From Mariprofundaceae bacterium (GTDB lineage Bacteria > Pseudomonadota > Zetaproteobacteria > Mariprofundales > Mariprofundaceae): DNA of 64,000 nucleotides. The stretch spans positions 1 to 64,000 of the forward strand of contig JAJFLC010000012.1 of assembly GCA_021772895.1 (NCBI GenBank), written 5' to 3'. Under the pieces are notes generated by a model. The model was not told where the DNA came from and did no database searches. It saw nothing but the letters and a program-made list of their open reading frames with translations. Shown here piece by piece: positions 26,399-35,949 of the stretch. A program made the translations under genes and the position numbers. Positions within the stretch are counted from its first letter, which is position 1, and each line of letters opens with the position of its first letter.

Positions 26399-29146
26399 AT
26401 GAGTGATGAAGCCATCCATAAAGCCATAAAATCAGCCCCTTACTTCAAGGACTCCATTCTCCATCTGGCAAACATTTCACCCTTATTTATCGAACTTATA
26501 CGCACAGCCAGCAACATGGAAATTGAAACTCTTTTCCAAGCAGAAAGCAGCGCCACACTGCCCGATAGAAGCTGGACTCCTGACATGTCATTTAACAGCG
26601 CAGAAGATGCCATGACCTCACTACGTGTCTGCAAACGAAATGGCATGCGTCATTTCCTATGGTGGGAGCTTGGGCTTCATGCCGACATTGAAAAATCAGC
26701 ACAACACCTGGCCCTATGGGCCGGAGGGCTGCTTCAGTCTTCGTATGAGACTGCGATTGAATTATTAAAGCCCCGTTATGGTCAAATAACCAAAGGACAA
26801 TTCAGCATCATCGGCCTAGGAAAATTAGGTGGTATGGAGCTTAATCTTGGCTCGGATGTAGATGTTCTATTCATTTGGAACTCACCACCTGACAGCATGT
26901 CAAATGGACGAAAACCGGTCTCGCCCCAAGAGTATTACCAACATCTCTCACGCATGATCATTAAATTAATGAGTGAACATCATGTTGGCGGCATCGTCTG
27001 GCCTGTAGACATGCGACTTCGTCCCGGTGGCGATGGTAGCGCAATCTGCCTGAGCCTCGATGCCACGCTGGATCACTACTGCAATTATGGCCAGACATGG
27101 GAACGGGCCATGCTGGTAAAAGCAGCGCCCGTTGCAGGCGATTTCAATCTGGGTGAAGAATTTCTGCAAGGTGTTGCCCCTTTTATCTATCGACGCTATC
27201 TCGATTACACCACGGTTCAGGCACTGGCTAAAATGAAGCAGCGCATTGATGCTCAGGGGAGCCTGCACAAAATTGGCGAAGGTTTTGATGTTAAACGGGG
27301 TCGGGGTGGTATCCGTGAAATTGAGTTCCTCATTCAATCATTACAAATGCTTTATGGTGGTCGCAATCCCGAACTTAGAATTCAATCCAGCATGGCATCA
27401 CTGAGCCAACTTTGTGAACATGGCATTATTCAGCCAGACGATAAAGAGCAGCTTCATGCCGCTTATTGTTTCTGGAGAAAAGTTGAACATGCCATCCAGA
27501 GCAGAAAAGGCGAACAAACGCATAAACTCCCAGCTGACTTTGAGGCTTATTTAAATGCCGCGCTATCCATAAAAAATATTTTAGCCTGCATGCAAATGCA
27601 TGCAGAAAAAGTGCATGCTCTCTTTTCAACTCAGTTTGCTGAAGTTCCAATAGATAACACATTGAATACTTCGTGGCTGACAATAGAGAAAGAAGAACTT
27701 TCAAAACAACTGGAACGCTTCGATCATGAGGGCATCCACCGCACCCATATCGCACTGAAAAAAATAAGTGCCCAACTCAATCGCGGTGTCCTCCCCGAGC
27801 GCAGCCGTCAACAGATTGAAAAAATTCTCGTCTATTGCATGAAACATTGGTGTAAAGATGCAAACGGTATACAGGCCATCGAACAACTGGCTCATATTTT
27901 TCAAAATATTGCAGGGCGTGCCACATGGATAGACCTTCTGGCAACACATGAAAATGTACTGCGCTGGCTGGTCAGCATGCTTTCAGCCAGCAACTACATT
28001 GCAGAGCATCTGGCGAAAAACCCATCCTGGCTGGAGTGGCCGATTGAAGCGGAGTCGAGTGAAAAAAGAATTCAAACCATCATCCAGCAGCTGAAGGCTC
28101 TTGATGCGAAACAGCTTGATGAAGAAGTTTTTCTTGCCGATTTTGGCAGATTAATTGATCAGGCTCGTCTGACCTGTGCGGTTGAAATTGCATCCAATGA
28201 TGATGCAGACCCTCTGCTAATCGGTAGTTGGCTCTCAGATTGTGCAGACAGTGCGACATCTGCTGCGCTAAAACTTGCACTGCATCAATTTAAACTCCCG
28301 GAAGATTTCCCGTTCATCGCCATAGCGATGGGCAAACATGGTAGCCGCACCATGGGTCTGGTATCTGATCTTGATATGGTTTTTCTGTTTATCTCTGATA
28401 ATCCTTCAGCAATGGGCCCAAAAGACCGGAGCATGCGTGACTGGGCTCAGCGCATTGGCCGACGCATCATTCAGCATTTAACACTGCAACCGCCCTTCGG
28501 CGCAGGCTTCGAATTTGATTCCAGACTTCGCCCATCCGGTGCCAAAGGCGCACTGGTCACCACTTTGGCCAATTTTAAAACGTACCAGCTAAACGACGCT
28601 CAGGCTTGGGAACATCAGGCTCTCACCCGGGCAAGAGCCGTAGCCGGCACGGATGAAAATCGTAATCGTGCTGATAGGGTCATTAAATCGGTTCTGGATC
28701 AAAAAAGAGATCATAAGGCACTGGCTGCCGAGGTCATCGCCATGCGAGAGAAGATGGTGAAACACCTCTCCAGCAAAAAATCAGAGCACATTAACATCAA
28801 GCAAGATCCCGGAGGCCTTGTCGACATTGAATTCCTTGCGCAGTATGCACGGCTTGCATTCGGTGGTGATGAAAAAGGAACTGTGAGTATCTTCAAACAG
28901 CTTTCGGACAGCGCCCCTGCTGCCTGGAAAGATGCAGTGGAAATACTGGTTCAAACGTTTATCGATTATCGACGCATGGAAAACGCACTTCGGGTTCATC
29001 TCTGGACATCGGTTGCACGATTACCAGCAAATGATTTGGCTTCAGAATGGGAAACACTCAGACGGCACGCGCCAATTAAGAGTGTCAACGCGCTGAAACA
29101 GCGAATGGTGAAAATTCGGAAACTATTCATTAAACTTCTGAATTAA
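26399..29146 (+). CDS. glnE: Bifunctional glutamine synthetase adenylyltransferase/deadenylase
   Basis: The 915-residue enzyme adds and removes AMP on glutamine synthetase in response to PII. Both nucleotidyltransferase domains keep their motifs: GSDVDVLF at residues 151-158 (removase half) and MGLVSDLDMVFLF near 656 (adenylylation half). Slightly shorter than E. coli GlnE (946) but complete. No nitrogen-regulation genes are adjacent. Confidence 0.97.
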   Translation: MSDEAIHKAIKSAPYFKDSILHLANISPLFIELIRTASNMEIETLFQAESSATLPDRSWTPDMSFNSAEDAMTSLRVCKRNGMRHFLWWELGLHADIEKSAQHLALWAGGLLQSSYETAIELLKPRYGQITKGQFSIIGLGKLGGMELNLGSDVDVLFIWNSPPDSMSNGRKPVSPQEYYQHLSRMIIKLMSEHHVGGIVWPVDMRLRPGGDGSAICLSLDATLDHYCNYGQTWERAMLVKAAPVAGDFNLGEEFLQGVAPFIYRRYLDYTTVQALAKMKQRIDAQGSLHKIGEGFDVKRGRGGIREIEFLIQSLQMLYGGRNPELRIQSSMASLSQLCEHGIIQPDDKEQLHAAYCFWRKVEHAIQSRKGEQTHKLPADFEAYLNAALSIKNILACMQMHAEKVHALFSTQFAEVPIDNTLNTSWLTIEKEELSKQLERFDHEGIHRTHIALKKISAQLNRGVLPERSRQQIEKILVYCMKHWCKDANGIQAIEQLAHIFQNIAGRATWIDLLATHENVLRWLVSMLSASNYIAEHLAKNPSWLEWPIEAESSEKRIQTIIQQLKALDAKQLDEEVFLADFGRLIDQARLTCAVEIASNDDADPLLIGSWLSDCADSATSAALKLALHQFKLPEDFPFIAIAMGKHGSRTMGLVSDLDMVFLFISDNPSAMGPKDRSMRDWAQRIGRRIIQHLTLQPPFGAGFEFDSRLRPSGAKGALVTTLANFKTYQLNDAQAWEHQALTRARAVAGTDENRNRADRVIKSVLDQKRDHKALAAEVIAMREKMVKHLSSKKSEHINIKQDPGGLVDIEFLAQYARLAFGGDEKGTVSIFKQLSDSAPAAWKDAVEILVQTFIDYRRMENALRVHLWTSVARLPANDLASEWETLRRHAPIKSVNALKQRMVKIRKLFIKLLN

Positions 29147-29297
29147 ATTGTCAAAAAACTGCGAGCTTTGGTCCGTTTATGAGCCAACAAAATTAGTTTC
29201 TGATTTTGTAAGTAACGGCAAAACCGCGTTTTGACTTTGCATAACCCTATTCGTGCAGAACGCATGCATAGACAATAAAAACAGTACGGAGCGAGTG

Positions 29298-30218
29298 ATG
29301 GATTTTGCTGATCGTGATGGCCTCATCTGGTTTGACGGAAAAATGGTGAATTGGCGTGATGCCAAGGTCCATGTCCTGACGCATACCCTGCATTATGGCA
29401 TGGGCGTGTTTGAAGGTGTCCGCGCCTACCATGCCGATCAGGGCACCGCGATTTTCCGTTTGCAAGAGCACACGGATCGTTTGTTCCGTTCAGCGCATAT
29501 CATGAACATGCCAATGACGTTCTCCAAGGATGAGATCAATGCAGCTCAACTGGCAACGATCAAAGAAAACAATCTGGATTCTGCCTACCTGCGCCCCATG
29601 GTTTTTTATGGCTCAGAAGGTATGGGCCTGCGCGCTGACAATCTAAAAACCCACGTCATTATTGCCGCATGGGAATGGGGCGCATATCTGGGTCAGGATG
29701 CACTTGAAAAGGGCATTCGCATCCGCACATCCTCTTTTACACGTCACCACGTCAACATCTCGATGTGCAAGGCCAAGGCCAATGGGCAATACATCAATTC
29801 CATGCTGGCACTCTCCGATGCGCTGCGTGATGGCTATGATGAAGCACTACTACTGGATGTAGATGGCTTTGTTGCCGAAGGCAGTGGAGAGAATTTTTTC
29901 ATGGTTTATAACGGTGTGATCTACACGCCGGAGCTCACCAGTGCACTTGATGGCATCACCCGTGCCACTGTCATACAACTGGCCGAGGAAGCGGGTTACG
30001 AAGTTCGTGAAAAACGCATCACCCGTGATGAGGTTTATGTTGCCGATGAAGCCTTTTTCACTGGCTCAGCCGCTGAAGTCACACCAATCCGTGAACTTGA
30101 TGGCCGTACCATCGGTTGCGGTTCACGCGGTCCAATTACCGAAAGATTACAGAAGAAATATTTCGATGTGGTTCACGGTAAAAGCAGTGCTCATACTGAT
30201 TGGCTAAGTATCGTATAA
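29298..30218 (+). CDS. ilvE: Branched-chain amino acid aminotransferase
   Basis: A class IV PLP-dependent transaminase making Val, Leu and Ile from their keto acids. It starts MDFADRDGLIWFDGKMVNW. The PLP lysine lies in KAKANGQYINSM, and the EGSGENFF and GITRATVIQLA phosphate-binding blocks are present. The ATG at 29298 follows a GGAG sequence and gives 306 residues, the normal length. Confidence 0.96.
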   Translation: MDFADRDGLIWFDGKMVNWRDAKVHVLTHTLHYGMGVFEGVRAYHADQGTAIFRLQEHTDRLFRSAHIMNMPMTFSKDEINAAQLATIKENNLDSAYLRPMVFYGSEGMGLRADNLKTHVIIAAWEWGAYLGQDALEKGIRIRTSSFTRHHVNISMCKAKANGQYINSMLALSDALRDGYDEALLLDVDGFVAEGSGENFFMVYNGVIYTPELTSALDGITRATVIQLAEEAGYEVREKRITRDEVYVADEAFFTGSAAEVTPIRELDGRTIGCGSRGPITERLQKKYFDVVHGKSSAHTDWLSIV

Positions 30219-30241
30219 TCGACTGCTTCAACCCACAAAAA

Positions 30242-30272
30242 AAGCCGTCCTGCTACTGTTACAGGACGGCTT
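30242..30272. terminator. Bidirectional terminator between ilvE and Shedu-like gene
   Basis: An 11-bp perfect stem (AAGCCGTCCTG with CAGGACGGCTT) spans a 9-nt loop. On the minus strand it is followed by a run of eight T, making it a strong terminator for the comM/nuclease transcript. On the plus strand it can also end ilvE. Confidence 0.85.
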
Positions 30273-30326
30273 ACTTCTTCCAGCAAGTCAATAGCTTTAC
30301 TTTTCCCACATTCAAGAAACTAAAAT

Positions 30327-31040
30327 TCAGTCATACCAATTCTTCTCTTTATTAAAAAAATAACTGATAAGCTGTTTATCAAGTGTTGGCACCCTACTTT
30401 TCAAGTCCACCATATATTCTATCTGTCGAATAAAGGCATCATATGTTCGTATTTGTAAAGACTTAGAGTCTCGATTAAAACTAGCTTTTTTGGCTTGTTT
30501 ACCAGGACACTCAAGAAGCTCTTTTTCTCTTCCGTACAACAAAATACCATTTGGTCGAGTAAATGAAGATAAGCCTAAATTATCACGAATATAAGCTTGG
30601 TTTCGATCACAATAGTCGATGTAACCCTCGATCTGACTTATGCTATCTTGCAGAGCTTGCGTTTGTGTAATGCGCCCACTGGAAGATTTCTTGTATAATT
30701 TATACCTTGGTGACTTTAACTCTACGACCCACCAAGTCACCCCATCAGAATTGTCTCCTGCGAACAAATAATCCGGTATTAATCCTTTGCCATTTATACT
30801 ACTCGGTTTGATTTGTGCTTGAGGCACAATCCATGTGTCATGATGACCAGTTCTAAAAAAACCTGATGTAAATGCGAGCAAAGACAATCTTTTTCTAAAA
30901 AACATATCGATAGAGTGTTCATTGTCATTTCTTACAAGCCTTAATAAAAGGCCTCTAATATCCTGAGCCGAGAAATCGTAACGATCAATTTTGAATGTGC
31001 TTGGTGGATAATCACCTCCATCAGCATTGCAATAGTTCAT
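30327..31040 (-). CDS. Shedu-like (DUF4263) PD-(D/E)xK nuclease, putative anti-phage protein
   Basis: The 237-residue protein has the DUF4263/SduA core around residues 85-175: IPDYLF supplies the Asp, WWVVELKSP the ExK pair, and ALQDSISQIEGYIDYC the Gln-containing helix, followed by the strand NGILLYGRE. This is the order of the Shedu nuclease domain. The ~80 residues before it (helical, with DMFFRKRLSLLAF) may be a sensor or oligomerisation segment. Its ATG overlaps the comM stop by 4 bp, and a terminator follows. AT content is higher than in its neighbours, consistent with recent acquisition. The nuclease-fold call is firm; the defence role is inferred from family membership. Confidence 0.75.
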   Translation of the reverse strand: MNYCNADGGDYPPSTFKIDRYDFSAQDIRGLLLRLVRNDNEHSIDMFFRKRLSLLAFTSGFFRTGHHDTWIVPQAQIKPSSINGKGLIPDYLFAGDNSDGVTWWVVELKSPRYKLYKKSSSGRITQTQALQDSISQIEGYIDYCDRNQAYIRDNLGLSSFTRPNGILLYGREKELLECPGKQAKKASFNRDSKSLQIRTYDAFIRQIEYMVDLKSRVPTLDKQLISYFFNKEKNWYD

Positions 31041-32545
31041 CTATCATCCTCTTCTCCTCGATATTGAAGCGCTTCAGCCACATGATTACTTGAGACTTTT
31101 GCCTCTCCCTCTATATCCGCAATGGTACGCGACACTTTTAAAATTCGATGGTAACTGCGTGCTGAAAGACTAAATCGGGACATCGCTGCATCCAGCAATT
31201 TGGCACCCTCACTATCCGGCTTGGCAAACGTCTCAAGCTGTGAAGGCGTAAGCCTTGCATTCACCACACCATCGCCCTGACGGGCATATTGGCGCTGGCG
31301 CGCTTCATTCACCCGCATGGCAACTGTGATGGATGACTCACCGACTGTCATGCCCATCAACTCTTCTTTTTCGACAGGCGGCACATGCACACGAAGATCG
31401 AACCGGTCTAATAATGGGCCGGATATCTTTGTTCGATATCTGCGAACCTGAATACCTGAGCACTGACAATTTCGGGTCGGGTGCCCAAGGTACCCGCAGG
31501 GACATGAATTCATCGCTGCAACCAATTGAAATTGGGCCGGAAACTCAAGCGTATCAGCAGCCCTTGCAATGCAAACATGCCCATTTTCAAGCGGTTGGCG
31601 AAGCACCTCCAATACCTGTCTACGATACTCAGGCAATTCATCCAGAAAAAGTGTGCCATGGTGTGACTTGCTCACTTCACCCGGCTTGGGAACACTGCCA
31701 CCGCCAATCATGGCAACATCCGAAGCGCTGTGGTGAGGAGCTCTGTATGGTGGTGTCGCAGACATGGGTGCACGGCCTGATTCACCTGAAATACTATAGA
31801 TACGTGCCACTTCAAGTTTCTGTGCAGAGGTTAACGGGGGAAGAATACCCGGCAAGCGGCCCGCTAGCATACTTTTACCAACACCCGGTGGCCCACTCAA
31901 CAGAATGTGATGAAACCCTACAGCAGAAATTTCCAATGCCCGACGGGCCTGCTGTTGACCACGTATATCTGCCATGTCGGGCACGTTTTGTGTCGCGATG
32001 CTCTCAGATAACTTTGCCTCATATATAGGTAACAACGCTCTCCCAGCCAAATGACTTGCGACCGCCAGCAGGTTGTTTGCAGGTAATACATCAATGCCAT
32101 CCACCACGGACGCTTCATCCGCATTGGCTTTAGGAAGAATGATTGATCTAAAACCCTGGGCACGCGCAAAAAGTGCCAAAGGCAGAGCACCGGATATTGA
32201 ATTAAGCCTGCCATCCAACGCCAACTCCCCAATCATGAAGGGAAGCGGTTCATCCGTCTGTATCTGCCCGGATGCAATCAACAGACCCATGGCAACGGGA
32301 AGGTCAAAATAAGAACCATCTTTGCGTTTATCGGCAGGTGAAAGGTTCACAGTGATATGACGGAGTGGAAATTCGAAGTTGGAGTTTAAAAGAGCCGCAC
32401 GGACACGATCACGGGACTCACGCACAGCACCTTCAGCAAGACCAACCATAGACCATGAAGGCAAACCTCGTGAAAGGTCTACCTCAACATCGACAGGCTC
32501 AGCATCAAGCCCGCGCAATGCGGCTGAAGCCAAACGAGCTAACAC
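31037..32545 (-). CDS. comM: YifB/ComM family Mg-chelatase-like AAA+ ATPase
   Basis: A 502-residue protein with an N-terminal Lon-protease-like fold (about 1-170), an AAA+ module with Walker A GPPGVGKSMLAG near 220 and Walker B TLFLDELPEY, the CPCGYLGHP zinc-like motif, and a C-terminal Mg_chelatase_C domain. ComM is a helicase promoting branch migration during natural transformation. GTG start. It lies 12 bp after ubiK and is translationally coupled to the Shedu-like gene. Together with type IV pilus genes nearby it hints at competence. Confidence 0.94.
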   Translation of the reverse strand: MLARLASAALRGLDAEPVDVEVDLSRGLPSWSMVGLAEGAVRESRDRVRAALLNSNFEFPLRHITVNLSPADKRKDGSYFDLPVAMGLLIASGQIQTDEPLPFMIGELALDGRLNSISGALPLALFARAQGFRSIILPKANADEASVVDGIDVLPANNLLAVASHLAGRALLPIYEAKLSESIATQNVPDMADIRGQQQARRALEISAVGFHHILLSGPPGVGKSMLAGRLPGILPPLTSAQKLEVARIYSISGESGRAPMSATPPYRAPHHSASDVAMIGGGSVPKPGEVSKSHHGTLFLDELPEYRRQVLEVLRQPLENGHVCIARAADTLEFPAQFQLVAAMNSCPCGYLGHPTRNCQCSGIQVRRYRTKISGPLLDRFDLRVHVPPVEKEELMGMTVGESSITVAMRVNEARQRQYARQGDGVVNARLTPSQLETFAKPDSEGAKLLDAAMSRFSLSARSYHRILKVSRTIADIEGEAKVSSNHVAEALQYRGEEDDR

Positions 32546-32557
32546 AACTAAAACGAC

Positions 32558-32812
32558 TTATGAATGGTCTTTCAGCTTTGCTTCCAGCTCTTTGACTCGT
32601 GCATCCAGTGTTGCAAGTTCTTCACGTGCTCTGTTCAACATGGTTTCCTGAACTTGCATACGCTCATGAGTAACCACATCAAAGTGCTCCAGCGCCCCTT
32701 CAACGATGCCGCGCACTTGTGTTTCTGCTTCCGTTTTCACACCACTAAACATACGCAGGCCACCTGCGACTTTTTCAGCGATATCATCCAATATTTCATT
32801 ATTTACAGCCAT
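32558..32812 (-). CDS. ubiK: Ubiquinone biosynthesis accessory factor UbiK
   Basis: An 84-residue BMFP-family protein (former YqiC): N-terminal amphipathic helix (ILDDIAEKVAGGL) and a C-terminal coiled coil (NRAREELATLDARVKELEAKL). UbiK assists late aerobic ubiquinone hydroxylation with UbiJ. GGAGG precedes the ATG. ubiX lies two genes upstream, which fits a ubiquinone theme. Confidence 0.93.
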   Translation of the reverse strand: MAVNNEILDDIAEKVAGGLRMFSGVKTEAETQVRGIVEGALEHFDVVTHERMQVQETMLNRAREELATLDARVKELEAKLKDHS

Positions 32813-32847
32813 CTTCCACCTCCATCAATGAACCCAGGCTAAGCATC

Positions 32848-33435
32848 TCATTTGTTTGTGGATGCAGCAAGACTCCCTTTCAGGTATGCTGTTTTACCAG
32901 AGGGCATTTTAATACGTAACCACGAAGACTTCCATATCTCATTCACATCAAGGAATTTTCCCGGCAGATACCAGCCAACCTGTTTTGACTTTACGTTCTT
33001 CTTCTCCCGGATGTTTTTATAACGCGCAAAGTTAAACCGGGCAGAACGCTTCACCCTCTCACTCTCTTTCCTGATCGTAATAATTAACGCACGTTCGACT
33101 GACTCTTCACGCATACCCCCGTCTTTCACCTTGATTGAAACCGTTGTCAGCTTGTTGGTCTGTTTTTTTAAGCCAATCTTTCCGTCCAGATTTTTATTCC
33201 CAAAGCTCATTAAATAGCCATCTTCGATCGGCTCAAGAACACTGACATTCAGATCCGTTTTTTGTAATCCTCGCTGTGTGGCCACAAGCATCGTACGCAT
33301 GCTAGCTGGGAAACTTTCTTCTTCCCCCTGAAACATATAAACCAGACCTTCAACCGCTGTTCCAGATACTGCTGTCACAATCGCACAGCCTGACATCATC
33401 AATGAAACCAAAGCTGTAATAATTATGCGCCCCAT
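32848..33435 (-). CDS. Lipoprotein with DUF3568-like domain and C-terminal SH3-like segment
   Basis: The 195-residue product has a lipobox (MMSGC, Cys17). The first half resembles DUF3568 lipoproteins (a short strand/helix unit with DLNVSVLEPI). The C-terminal ~55 residues (VGWYLPGKFLDVNEIWKSSWLRI...GKTAYLKGSL) look like a bacterial SH3-like domain. Overlaps the end of ubiX by 13 bp. Function unknown; probably an outer-membrane-anchored envelope protein. Confidence 0.75.
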   Translation of the reverse strand: MGRIIITALVSLMMSGCAIVTAVSGTAVEGLVYMFQGEEESFPASMRTMLVATQRGLQKTDLNVSVLEPIEDGYLMSFGNKNLDGKIGLKKQTNKLTTVSIKVKDGGMREESVERALIITIRKESERVKRSARFNFARYKNIREKKNVKSKQVGWYLPGKFLDVNEIWKSSWLRIKMPSGKTAYLKGSLAASTNK

Positions 33436-34037
33436 CGTTTAGATCCTCCATCATCAATATCCAAATGATCCATCACGCGATCCACAACAAAGTTCACCAG
33501 TTCATCTACCGATTCAGGGCGATGATAAAAACCGGGCATGGCTGGAATCATGTCGACGCCCATGTGGGAAAGTTTAAGCATATGTTCCAGATGAATACTG
33601 GAAAGTGGTGTTTCCCGCGGCACCAGAATCAAGTGACCACGCTCTTTCAGCATGACATCAGCTGCACGCTCCAAAAGATTATCTGAAATACCTCCGGCAA
33701 TGCGGGCCAATGAGCCCATCGAACAGGGAATTACCACCATATGGCGTATCCCTGCCGAGCCGGATGCCACTGGAGAAAACCAGTCTGAAAGGTGATAACT
33801 CTTCAACAGCTCAGAAGAGATATTCAAATGTTTAGCCAATGCCTGAACAAGCTGTGCTGGCTCATCTGGTAAACACAAATCAACTTCCTGTTTTAAAACC
33901 ACACGTGCAGCATCAGAAAAAAGAAGATGTTGCTTAACGCCCACAGCAGCCAATCGCTGAATCAGACGCAATCCATAGGCCGCACCTGAAGCGCCTGTCA
34001 TCGAAACAACAATCTGTTTCACTGGATTTGTTTCCAA
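33423..34037 (-). CDS. ubiX: Flavin prenyltransferase UbiX
   Basis: The enzyme makes prenylated FMN, the cofactor of the UbiD decarboxylase of ubiquinone synthesis. It has the N-terminal VVSMTGASGAAYGLRL flavin motif, PCSMGSLARIAGGISDNL and the VPRETPLSSIHLEHML block. Start is uncertain: the frame opens with TTG at 34037, while a GTG five codons later (34022) is better placed after a GGAAA sequence. About 200 residues, normal length. No ubiD is in the window. Confidence 0.95.
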   Translation of the reverse strand: METNPVKQIVVSMTGASGAAYGLRLIQRLAAVGVKQHLLFSDAARVVLKQEVDLCLPDEPAQLVQALAKHLNISSELLKSYHLSDWFSPVASGSAGIRHMVVIPCSMGSLARIAGGISDNLLERAADVMLKERGHLILVPRETPLSSIHLEHMLKLSHMGVDMIPAMPGFYHRPESVDELVNFVVDRVMDHLDIDDGGSKRWGA

Positions 34038-34136
34038 AGAAGCTTAACAGCTTTCATTCTTTCTCCTGCATTCATCACCTGCGGTCCCTATAATGGTCTA
34101 TTATCACAATTTTGGTCATTCACGTTGTGAGAGGTG

Positions 34137-34868
34137 TCACATCGAGAAGCTTTCGCCCAGATAAAGCCTGCGCGCATCCGGATCGTTAATAATCTCATCA
34201 GGTGTTCCCTGCACAAGAATTTCACCCGCACTCATCAGGTAGGCACGGCCACAGATACTCAAAGTATCACGCACATTATGATCGGTAATCAGAATGCCAA
34301 TGCCTCTTTCACGCAAATCAGCAATGATGGCCTGAATATCTTCAACCGCAATAGGATCCACACCCGCAAAAGGCTCATCAAGCAACAGAAACCTTGGCTT
34401 GGTCACCAGCGCTCTGGCAATTTCTGTTCTGCGCCGTTGACCACCGGAGAGTGTGTAAGCCTTCTGATGCTGAACACCTTCAATACCAAGATCAATCAAT
34501 AGCGTTTCAAGTTCCTCTTCAACCTGAGCATCCGGTAGCCCCAGTGTTTCAAAGATCGCCATCAGATTTTCACGCACCGTCAATTTACGGAAAATACTCG
34601 CTTCCTGCGGCAAATATCCAATTCCTTTTCTGGCACGCATATGCATCGGCAGCGTTGTAATACTTTCACCATTGAGTTCAACACTGCCCTGATCTGCGCG
34701 AATCAAGCCACACACCATATAAAAACTGGTTGTTTTGCCTGCCCCGTTTGGCCCAAGAAGCCCAACACATTCTCCCGAGTAAACATCAATACTCACAGAA
34801 TGAACCACTGTTTTTTTATGGTAACTTTTATTCAGTCCATCTGCTGAAAGATGATGCACTGTACTCAT
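34137..34868 (-). CDS. lptB: LPS export ABC transporter ATPase LptB
   Basis: A 243-residue ATPase with Walker A GPNGAGKTTSFYMVCGLI, signature LSGGQRRRTEIARAL and Walker B FLLLDEPFAGVDPIAV, all characteristic of LptB. It powers LPS extraction through LptFG. It overlaps lptA by 4 bp. In many proteobacteria rpoN and hpf follow lptB; here a 99-bp gap and then ubiX follow instead. Confidence 0.97.
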   Translation of the reverse strand: MSTVHHLSADGLNKSYHKKTVVHSVSIDVYSGECVGLLGPNGAGKTTSFYMVCGLIRADQGSVELNGESITTLPMHMRARKGIGYLPQEASIFRKLTVRENLMAIFETLGLPDAQVEEELETLLIDLGIEGVQHQKAYTLSGGQRRRTEIARALVTKPRFLLLDEPFAGVDPIAVEDIQAIIADLRERGIGILITDHNVRDTLSICGRAYLMSAGEILVQGTPDEIINDPDARRLYLGESFSM

Positions 34869-35356
34869 GGAAGCTTGCCTTCGCCGGGACTGCCAGTGTT
34901 GTCCTCCTCAGCCTCAAAGGTGAGATGAACTCTCTCCCCGGCAACACCTTGCTGCACTTTGGTTTCCGTCGTTTGAATGTTATGTATAATTTTTTCACCC
35001 CGAATCGTGCCCTCAGGATCTGCTACCTTTGCATCCCCAATCAAAATCAAGATGCCTTTGATCTGGTGATATTCCGCTTTGTTCGAAGAACCGTGTTTTT
35101 TCCCCTGCAACATGGAAACATGACCATAAGCCTCTGCCCGTTCAAGCTCCCCGCCAGCCCTGTTTTTATAAAAAGCTACAAGCCGGTCACAACGCAATTC
35201 AAAATCATCCCGGGTTAAGTGAACCGCTCCAAAAAACTGCGCTCGATTTTTGGCGTGATCAACCGTAAGAGATTCAGATTTTACCTGTAGTGGCCCCGCC
35301 TCGGCCATCGAAACCCCCGCCAACATCAAAACCAATACCCATAAGCACCGGATCAT
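34865..35356 (-). CDS. lptA: LPS transport periplasmic protein LptA
   Basis: A 163-residue protein with signal peptide (cleavage after AEA, residue 20) and an OstA/LptA beta-jellyroll (VKSESLTVDHAKNRAQFFGAV, LRCDRLVAFY). It forms the periplasmic bridge carrying LPS to LptDE. Overlaps lptC and lptB by 4 bp each. The Glu/Asp-rich C-terminal tail is not part of the fold. Confidence 0.94.
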   Translation of the reverse strand: MIRCLWVLVLMLAGVSMAEAGPLQVKSESLTVDHAKNRAQFFGAVHLTRDDFELRCDRLVAFYKNRAGGELERAEAYGHVSMLQGKKHGSSNKAEYHQIKGILILIGDAKVADPEGTIRGEKIIHNIQTTETKVQQGVAGERVHLTFEAEEDNTGSPGEGKLP

Positions 35357-35940
35357 TTCTGACCTCCAAATTGTCGTCCAGTAGCATCTTCAACCCAGAC
35401 ATCATGATCAACCGTAAGGCGTTCTGTTTTCCTATCCACACGCAAACCTTTTCCACGTAACGTCATATCCGGTTTTTTTGCCTCAAATGTTCCGGGAATC
35501 AGCACTTCATCACGTCCACTGTCATACCGCAACGTTTCACTGTTCAGTGTCCAGTCACGATAACTCACCTGCACCGCACCTTTAAAATGGATATTTTTTC
35601 TCATGGGCTCAAACCACGCTTCGCGCCCTTGAATCGGAATCACTTCTCCGGTTTCTGTAAACATTTCCAACCTTGGTTCTGTCAGATGCATTCCCTGCTC
35701 CTGCTGTTTCGCCACGTCTGCTTGCAAGCGCCAAATGATCCGGTCTCCTTTACGTTCCACCATCAATGGTTTTTCCACTTTTGCCTGAGGTTGCTGAACA
35801 TGTTCACCCACCGGCTGCTCTGTCTCTTCACTGACAATCGTTTTTGAGTTAAACCACAACAGTCCCGCAGCCACTGTAATACTGCCAACAGAAACAGCCA
35901 AACTACTCCATTTTACCAAGGCCCACTGTCTATCTTGCAT
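35353..35940 (-). CDS. lptC: LPS export protein LptC
   Basis: The bitopic inner-membrane protein has one span (about 10-30) followed by an LptC jellyroll (WRLQADVAKQQEQGMHLTEPRLEMF, GKGLRVDRKTERLTVDHDV). It links LptBFG to LptA. I used the ATG at 35940; a TTG one codon earlier is possible. Gene order kdsD-kdsC-lptC-lptA-lptB matches the canonical LPS operon. Confidence 0.93.
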   Translation of the reverse strand: MQDRQWALVKWSSLAVSVGSITVAAGLLWFNSKTIVSEETEQPVGEHVQQPQAKVEKPLMVERKGDRIIWRLQADVAKQQEQGMHLTEPRLEMFTETGEVIPIQGREAWFEPMRKNIHFKGAVQVSYRDWTLNSETLRYDSGRDEVLIPGTFEAKKPDMTLRGKGLRVDRKTERLTVDHDVWVEDATGRQFGGQK

Positions 35941-35949
35941 CAATCACCA

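Noticed and set aside
31333-32028. 231-codon plus-strand frame
   Set aside because: It lies entirely antisense to comM, whose motifs are intact; the frame shows no domain and is low-complexity in composition.
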